This document shows positions 56,365 to 64,000 of a stretch of DNA of 64,000 nt, piece after piece. The stretch lies in contig CATNEN010000002.1 of NCBI GenBank assembly GCA_950097015.1, forward strand, positions 9,129,501 through 9,193,500, in the 5' to 3' direction. Position numbers and translations under genes: made by a program. Source of the stretch: Macrostomum hystrix. Taxonomy: Eukaryota > Platyhelminthes > Macrostomidae. Position 1 is the first letter of the stretch. Each line of letters begins with the position of its first letter. The notes under the pieces were generated by a model. That model searched no databases and was not told where the DNA came from. It worked only from the letters and a program-made list of their open reading frames with translations.

Positions 56365-59300
56365 ATGGCTAACTTCGCAACCGGTTTGTGCATCTTGCTG
56401 TGTTGTTTGCAAGGTAAGAAAAATAATCCTAATTGTTTGTACTTTTTAAGCTCTTTGGTAATTAATAGCCTGAATGCCTATTTGATCTTGTTTGCTGAAT
56501 TGTTTAACTAAATATAAAGCTTCAGAAAAGCAGCACACTATGATTCTATTAAAATTTCTATCAACCGTTATTCTGTTATAAATGTACATATAGTAGGCCC
56601 TAGTTATTCATAGCATATATGTATCATGTCCTATATAATTAACATTGTATAAATAGCTGATTTGCTAGTTTTATCCTCACTGTATGAATAACTGATTTGG
56701 TTTTTGTACAGTCACAATATGAATAGCAACTGCCTAGCTGTAAATGATGTTGGGCCTAAAAGACTAGCTGATATAGATTCCTTTACATACATGCGCAACA
56801 CCCGGCCGAACCGGCCAGGTGAAACAAGGGCCAAGCAAGGTAAGTCGCATAAACCAATCGACCAAGTGCAAAAAAATCAAAGGGGGGACCAAGGGACAAA
56901 AAATGAAGGCGTGAAGAAAATGAAAAATGGGAGAGAAAAAAAGAGAAAAAGAGAGCAAACTAAGTCGTAAATAGAGCAATGAAACAAACTAAGTCACAAA
57001 TGAGAGCAAAAACTAAGTCGCATGGCCGGCTAAGATTTGGGAGGTTGCGCATGTATGTTCTTTTATCAGAAATCAATCTATTAGTATTTCTTTCCATAGT
57101 GGTTGCTATGGCTTACACTAGAATATCAAAAGGAAAATGTCCAGGAAATTTTTGTCACTAATGCCAGTCATATGTAAACATAATTGCTACCCTTGGTTTA
57201 CACCAAAAATGTATATTTAAATTCATGGATTTCACTGTAACTTTAGATATGGCCCATTGTTAAGATCCCTAATGGAGCATATTTAAAAAAGCTGCAGACA
57301 TTCCTGCTAGGCACACAGGTATACAGTTGGTTTCAATAAAAAGATTGCAAATACGCAATTGCTATATAGGCCTATCTTCAGTCTGACTCAATGTAGTGAT
57401 TGATTTTGTGAAAAAAATGTTGAAAGACCTTTTTTTGATCTCCATAGTGTATTTCTAAAAATAGAACAGCTACGTTTGATTTTGCAAAATACTGAAGCAT
57501 GTACCAAATGACCTGTTTTTTATCTCTGCAGTGTATTTATATAATTACAACAGCCAAGGTTGTCTTTTTGCACTCGGGCACTGTGGAGCATGTAGTTGTG
57601 TTTGTGAATAAATGTGCGCCCCTCTATCAAAAAATTTCTGTAACTGTGCCATAATGTACATATATTTAAATGCACAAGATGCAAGTACAGAGGCACTGGC
57701 ATTCAATACTAGCATCGCATCTATATGTACTTGTATATGTAGATGTATTACAAAATTTAAATTTATAAAGAACACAAGACGTTAGTGTAGGGGCACAAGG
57801 TCACATTATTTGTTATACATCTACAGATTTCGACAACTTTACGTACACAAGGCGCGGCCGTGTGGACAGTAATTTCTTTCTGCACAGCCGTGTAGGCAAT
57901 TTTTCACAAGCGCGCCAGAGGCTGTCTGCAAAAACCCCTATTGGCTCAAATAGGGGTCAAGATCATGTATTTCAGAAATTTCTAGTGTAAAATTTGGACA
58001 CTAAAATGTCATTGGTGTAGTCTAGTTTACAAGTTGGTTTAAATTTACAAGCACAAAACTGGCATATATTCTGGCATAAATTTATAATTAGCAAAGTTTG
58101 GATAGAGTAAGAAACAAATCATTAATTAGCAAATTTTTAGTTAGAACTGATACAATGTTGTGGAGTAAAGTTAATTCACAAACTCTACATAACTTTCTGT
58201 TGTCTTTACAATTTTTTAAAACACATCTTATTTATCGTTTTTGTTTTTGGTCATTGTTATTTTCTTCAGATTGATTTATTTACACATTGAAAGCAAGGCT
58301 GTAATTTAATTTTTTGTTATTGAAAATATAAATGTCTATTTTAAAAGCTATTTAAAACTGACCACTTTGAACACTTTTTATATTCTAGGAATCCTCTTCT
58401 AATCAGCATAGTTGGGTTTAATTGGGGGCCATTTTGCCACTTGGTTTAACTTGGCATAAAATAAAATCATATCAAATTTCTTCTGGTATATGACCAGCAT
58501 AATCTGGACTAAGGGATACAGCAAAGGTGCAAATCAGCTTTTCATTGAAAGTCTTGTCATGGATTAAAAACAATTATGTAAAACTAAATAAGCTTCAATA
58601 TTTATATATAGACAAATATCTTTATTCAAATTTAAAACATTCATTTAAGTGTATACTAAATATTCCAACATATTTCACATCACAAACAAATTATATGATC
58701 CCTAATAGCTGGCCCAATCATAAAAGTGTTAAAAATGTACATTATATGGCTTAGTATCAAAATTCCATTAAGCAGAATTTTCTCCAGAGCAAATTCAAAG
58801 AACCATGTTTTATTTATGTAGGAAATTTCTGATATACCATCTAGCTATTTTATTTTTTATGAATTCTGTAATATTAATGTTTAGTTTTACTTTACTTTGC
58901 TTTATGACTGTCCTCTAGTAGGGAATGTTAAAAAGCAAGTGTCCAAAGTCTGTTCTCCATTATGGTCAGGGGTTGGATAGTAAAGTGCAAATTCGAGTAG
59001 TTTTTAAACCATAGCAACAAAATAATATTTATCATTTTCTGGCTTATTTTAATGTCAAGTCTTTGTTACTGTTGTAGATCTAGAGGGTAGGGCAGACTGA
59101 TTGCAAAGAGCCTATTTTAAGTTTAGGCCCTAAAACGAGATGCTCAAATAGGCCCTGAAAATTTGTACACTAAAATTTATAAAATGTTAAATAATTTGGC
59201 TAAACATGACATTGTGAGTTGATACAGGCTCTGAATACTATAAAGTACTATTAGAAGCTTTTGCAGTTCACAATGATTAAAAGTATTTTTTACATGTACT

Positions 59301-61523
59301 TTTGTTTTTGCTATTAGCATCTACTCTTAGGCTAGATATTTCCTACATTTAACTAAAGTTTTGCCTATTGAAAAAGCTTTGTAAAATACTATTAAAAATA
59401 ATCTACTTTTCAATTTTTTAGCAACACTGGGTGAACAACTAACAGTGCTAAATGTCCCAGCTGGCGTCCAGTTGTCCAATGTTAAGCAGATCTCCCTTGC
59501 TGATGTACAGGCACTGCCTTTTCAACTGTTTGGCTTGGATGAGGTTTGTTGCACTCAGTACAAATGGGATCAGGGACTGCAGTCACTCTAGATTAATGGG
59601 ATCAGAGACTGCAGTCACTCTAGATTAATGGGATCAGAGACTGCAGTCACTCTAGATTAATTAGATCAAGGCCTGCAGTCACTCTAGATTAATGGGATCA
59701 GGGACTGCAGTCACTCTAGATTAATGGGATCAGAGACTGCAGTCACTCTAGATTAATGGGATCAGAGACTGCAGTCACTCTAGATTAATGGGATCAGGGA
59801 CTGCAGTCACTCTAGATTAATAGGATCAGGGACTGCAATCACTCTAGATTAATTTGATCAGAGACTGCAGTCACTCTAGATTAATGGGATCATGGACTGC
59901 AGTCACTCTAGATTAATGGGATCAGGGACTGCAGTCACTCTAGATTAATGGGATCAGGGACTGCAGTCACTCTAGATTAATGGGATCAGGGACTGCAGTC
60001 ACTCTAGATTAATGGGATCAGGGACTGCAGTCACTCTAGATTAATGGGATCAGAGACTGCAGTCACTCTAGATTAATAGGATCAGGGAGTGCAGTCACTC
60101 TAGATTGATGGGATCAGAGACTGCAGTCACTCTAGATTAATGGGATCAGGGACTGCAGTCACTCTAGATTAATAGGATCAGGGAGTGCACCCATCGCTCT
60201 AACTAGATATTCCCAAATCGGTCCGCAGACACAGTCGAGGCTGGTCTCCGATGTGTCCTTTTTTCGCCGGCCCAGCCTGCTGGCCGTCATCGCGCTGTCC
60301 TGCGGCGACGCCTGCGCCGAAGTCGACGACGAGCTGCGCAATGTCGCAGCCTCTGGACGGAGCTTCAGACTGACTGGCGGCGCCTCAGATCCGCTGACCT
60401 ATCGGCCAACCAGTCTGGCTGATGCTGCCGCTTCCGCTGGCCTCACCAAATCCCTGCTGGCCGGATCTGCTGATCTGGCTGATTCCTCTCATCCCGGACT
60501 GTTTGCCGATGTCAAGGTGAAACCATTGACCCTTCTTCCGGATATCCCACCTGACTCTGATCTGTCAGCTGATTACCCCACCTGACTCTGATCTGTCAGC
60601 TGATTCCCCCACCTGACTCTGATCTGTCAGCTGATTCCCCCACCTGACTCTGATCTGTCAGCTGATTCCCCCACCTGACTCTGATCTGTCAGCTGATTCC
60701 CCCACCTGACTCTGATCTGTCAGCTGATTCCCCCACCTGACTCTGATCTGTCAGCTGATTCCCCCACCTGACTCTGATCTGTCAGCTGATTCCCCCACCT
60801 GACTCTGATCTGTCAGCTGATTCCCCCACCTGACTCTGATCTGTCAGCTGATTCCCCCACCTGACTCTGATCTGTCAGCTGATTCCCCCACCTGACTCTG
60901 ATCTGTCAGCTGATTCTCTCTATTCCATCTCACTCGAGAGTTAAGTGCAATTTGAGCAGTTTTTGAGCTGAATCTGCTCCAATCCGCAGCAGTCCGACCT
61001 GCCTGACGAGGCCGCTCTGCCAGCCGAAGTGGCTCGATCGCTACGCCTGGCCCGCGCCCTTGTCGACCGCGCGGTGGCCTCGGGCCTCCTTGCCGACTCC
61101 CAGCCTGACGCACTGCGCGTGGACATCAGCACCGTCGGCCTGACGACAGCCAACCGACGCCCTGTCCTGGAACTCGCAGTCAGCCTAGCCAACAAGCTGG
61201 CCGACGCTGCCGGGCGCAAGCGAGCCTTCGTTGCCATGGCAACTGTGTCATCGCCGGCTGTCGACTCCGCCGCCGGAGTCCAGCTGATCCGCGTCGGCCG
61301 GTCCCTGATGGCGGCGCCGGCTGCCGCGATCTCTGCCAGCGACTCCATGAATCTGGCGGCCGACTACAACGAAGACTTCCCGGTGATGTTCAACCTCATC
61401 CTGTGGCTCTCCGTTGTCCTCGCCCTCGCCGTCTACGCCGTAGCCTACGGCCTGTGGAACATCGACCCCGGTAAGGACAGCATCATCTACCGCCGCGGCT
61501 ACGCCCACGCCAAGAAGGACTGA
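56365..61523 (+). CDS. ATP6AP2: ATP6AP2 (renin receptor) homologue, four exons
   Basis: ATP6AP2 is a single-pass protein that assists V-ATPase assembly and endolysosomal acidification. Exons: 56365-56413, 59422-59543, 60229-60516, 60990-61523, phases matching, TGA stop; about 330 residues, close to the usual ~350. Exon 1 and the start of exon 2 give a signal peptide (MANFATGLCILLCCLQATLG). The luminal part ends with an RVGR motif where vertebrates have the RKTR furin site. The identification rests on the C-terminus: VMFNLILWLSVVLALAVYAV transmembrane segment, then WNIDPGKDSIIYR, the conserved cytosolic tail, and a terminal AKKD. Introns 2 and 3 carry minisatellites. A second basic site, GRKR, lies a little upstream of RVGR. 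Confidence 0.93.
56414..59421 (+). other. ATP6AP2 intron 1 (3.0 kb)
   Basis: AT-rich, without a minisatellite. Short open frames (56704-56970, 58527-58754) are low-complexity and lack homology I recognise. Confidence 0.55.
59556..60190 (+). repeat. 32-bp array in ATP6AP2 intron 2
   Basis: About twenty copies with core GGGATCAGAGACTGCAGTCA followed by CTCTAGATTAAT. Near-identical units. Confidence 0.96.
60540..60915 (+). repeat. 31-bp array in ATP6AP2 intron 3
   Basis: About twelve almost identical copies with core ACCTGACTCTGATCTGTCAG then CTGATTCCCCC. Each unit carries CTGAC/CTGAT branch-point-like motifs. The acceptor is 75 bp downstream. Confidence 0.96.
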
Positions 61524-62392
61524 GTCGGTTGTGAGTCAAGAAGCCGAGTCATCGGTTGCTTGTTCTACGAACTCTTTGTAGCTCTTTGTTCTCTCTGGTT
61601 GACTTGACAGTGATTGTGATCAGAATTGCTGTTTGAAGATGAAGATGATTTTGAGTTGTCACGAGACTCTGGAACATTTTGTTTGCCGCATAATATTGTG
61701 TAATGCTTAATCATATTCCTTTCCATTTTAACTATTCAGAACTCTGCTATTATTATACTTGTTACTATTCAAAGTCAATAAGCACATGTTCTCTCGCATA
61801 TGCAAGTCATTTGATCTATTTTTTGTTTCATACTATTATTATTACAAATATTATAATCAGTAAAGTATATTTCCCTTCTCCCTAGTGATTAGAGTGCAGT
61901 CTTACAACTCCAAATTAGAACTGAACACTCTCAGTAGCCTGTGAGTTTTCTTGCTGTTTCATTTGAATTCTGTGTTCTAGATTGACGAACAAACTAATCC
62001 ATAAATAAATAAAATGCTGATATAATTTTATTTATTTGTATTCACTGTAGTACTGATAGTAGTGCAGTGAACGCGTCGCTATTTAGAAATCAGCGTTTCG
62101 TCCTTTCGTTTGATTTTCTGTGTTGTAGATTTGATTTATTATTAAATAGAGCTGAATAGTTGTTAGCGAGCCTGTTAATAACTCGATTATCTCTGACACA
62201 TTTTTCATGGTTCCTCGTGAGAAATATACATTTATTATGTTTACTCTGTCTGGGCGTTTATTTGTGTCGCCTCATTAAAAACTTTGCGCATCATGCGAAT
62301 TTTTGTTTTTACTTCGGCCATTTTGTCCTTCGTTATAGTTACACAGAATGTGCACTTCTGAATTGAATGCTCTACTGGACCCGAAAAACAGG
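61524..62392 (+). other. ATP6AP2 3' UTR/flank
   Basis: AT-rich. Tandem AATAAA signals at 62004-62013, about 480 bp after the stop. No other gene seen. Confidence 0.55.
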
Positions 62393-64000
62393 AGAGACAA
62401 TCGGAGATGAGGCAGAGGGCATATGGGACTGGGGAGATGAGGCAGGAAATATGAGACTGGGGAGATGAGGCAGGAAATATGAGACTGGGGAGATGAGGCA
62501 GGAAATATGAGACTGGGGAGATGAGGCAGGAAATATGGGACTGGGGAGATGAGACAGGAAATATGGGACTGGGGAGATGAGACAGGAAATATGAGACTGG
62601 GGAGATGGGGCAGGAAATATGGGACTGGGGAGATGAGACAGGAAATATGGGACTGGGAAGATGAGACAGGAAATATGGGACTGGGGAGATGAGACAGGAA
62701 ATATGAGACTGGGGAGATGGGGCAGGAAATATGGGACTGGGGAGATGAGACAGGAAATATGAGACTGGGGAGATGAGGCAGGAAATATGGGACTGGGGAG
62801 ATGAGACAGGAAATATGGGACTGGGGAGATGAGACAGGAAATATGAGACTGGGGAGATGAGGCAGGAAATATGGGACTGGGGAGATGAGGCAGGAAATAT
62901 GTGACTGGGGAGATGAGACAGGAAATATGAGACTGGGGAGATGAGACAGGAAATATGAGACTGGGGAGATGAGGCAGGAAATATGAGACTGGGGAGATGA
63001 GACAGGAAATATGAGACTGGGGAGATAGGACAGGAAATATGGGACTGGGGAGATGAGACAGGAAATATGAGACTGGGGAGATGAGACTGGGGAGATGAGA
63101 CAGGAAATATGAGACTGGGGAGATGAGGCAGGAAATATGGGACTGGGGGAGATGAGACAGGAAATATGAGACTGGGGAGATGAGGCAGGAAATATGGGAC
63201 TGGGGAGATGAGGCAGGAAATATGTGACTGGGGAGATGAGACAGGAAATATGAGACTGGGGAGATGAGACAGGAAATATGAGACTGGGGAGATGAGGCAG
63301 GAAATATGAGACTGGGGAGATGAGACAGGAAATATGAGACTGGGGAGATAGGACAGGAAATATGGGACTGGGGAGATGAGACAGGAAATATGAGACTGGG
63401 GAGATGAGACAGGAAATATGAGACTGGGGAGATAAGACAGAAAATTTGAGACTGGGGAGATGAGACAGGAAATATGAGACTGGGGAGATGAGGCAGGAAA
63501 TATGAGACTGGGGAGATGAGGCAGAGGACATTTGGGACTGGGGAGATGAGGCAGAGGACATATGGGACTGGGAAGATGAGGCAGGAAATATGAGACTGGG
63601 GAGATGAGACAGGAAATATGAGACTGGGGAGATGAGGCAGGAAATATGAGACTGGGGAGATGAGACAGGAATTATGAGACTGGGGAGATGAGGCAGGAAT
63701 TATGGGACTGGGAAGATGAGACAGGAAATATGAGACTGGGGAGATGAGACAGGAAATATGAGACTGGGGAGATGAGGCAGGAATTATGGGACTGGGGAGA
63801 TGAGGCAGGAAATATGAGACTGGGGAGATGAGGCAGGAATTATGGGACTGGGGAGATGAGGCAGGAAATATGAGACTGGGGAGATGAGACATGAAATATG
63901 AGACTGGGGAGATGAGGCAGGAAATATGACTGGGGAGATGAGACAGGAAATATGAGACTGGGGAGATGAGGCAGGAAATATGACTGGGGAGATGAGACAG
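62393..64000 (+). repeat. 28-bp array extending beyond the window
   Basis: About 57 copies with core GAGGCAGGAAATATGAGACT then GGGGAGAT; variants GACAG, GGGAC. A block near 62830-63060 is nearly repeated at 63150-63375, a sign of higher-order duplication. Long minus-strand open frames (up to ~500 residues) are by-products. Confidence 0.97.

Noticed and set aside
56704-56970. 88-residue Lys/Asn-rich open frame as an extra gene in ATP6AP2 intron 1
   Set aside because: Low-complexity, AT-rich composition and no recognised domain; ATP6AP2 exons splice across it.
62275-63892. Long minus-strand open frames (428 and 506 residues) of ISCLISPVSYFL-type repeats
   Set aside because: They are translations of the 28-bp array in shifting frames, with no start context, domain or splice structure.

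Overview
This is a eukaryotic, animal nuclear window. It has GT-AG introns, a beta-heavy-type spectrin, an ATP6AP2 (renin receptor) homologue, P-element/THAP and CACTA-like DNA transposons, non-LTR retrotransposon remains, tRNA-derived SINE signatures and a very high load of minisatellites. I cannot name the species; nothing contradicts a lophotrochozoan or other invertebrate, but that is a guess.

Layout. 1-18138 (+): the 3' part of a large beta-spectrin gene, 22 exons rebuilt with matching phases. It encodes at least 22 spectrin repeats, a polyQ stretch, a divergent PH domain and a basic tail. Most introns are filled by their own minisatellite, usually with a unit near 20 bp. 19085-21632: a 41-bp satellite-like array. 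21825-26022: a P-element-like transposon with 36-bp perfect inverted repeats and a decayed THAP transposase (-). 26374-27882 (+): an intronless protein kinase gene. 28690-29560: the 3' end of a non-LTR retrotransposon. 31483-34738 (-): a four-exon ankyrin-repeat gene. 35.9-37.0 kb: two minisatellites. 38.3-38.6 kb: a tRNA-derived SINE. 39081-39639: a perfect 270-bp direct duplication. 39859-50632: an apparently complete 10.8-kb CACTA-like element with inverted termini, subterminal ATGCAT-type repeats, a transposase gene and an unrecognised six-exon companion gene, both on the minus strand. About 51.9-55.2 kb: a broken endonuclease/RT/RNase H retroelement carrying a 245-bp repeat also found, inverted, at 30.3 kb. 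56365-61523 (+): ATP6AP2 in four exons. 62393-64000: a 28-bp array running off the window.

The host genes (spectrin, kinase, ankyrin protein, ATP6AP2) do not form an obvious pathway. Spectrin and ATP6AP2 exons are strongly GC-rich at third positions, while the kinase and ankyrin genes are not. The most unusual material is the two-gene CACTA-like element, and the intron arrays whose units carry splice-signal-like motifs. Alongside the arrays, a 17-base motif recurs just upstream of acceptors in several spectrin introns. Exon boundaries were read by eye from splice consensus and reading-frame phase; no transcript evidence was available.
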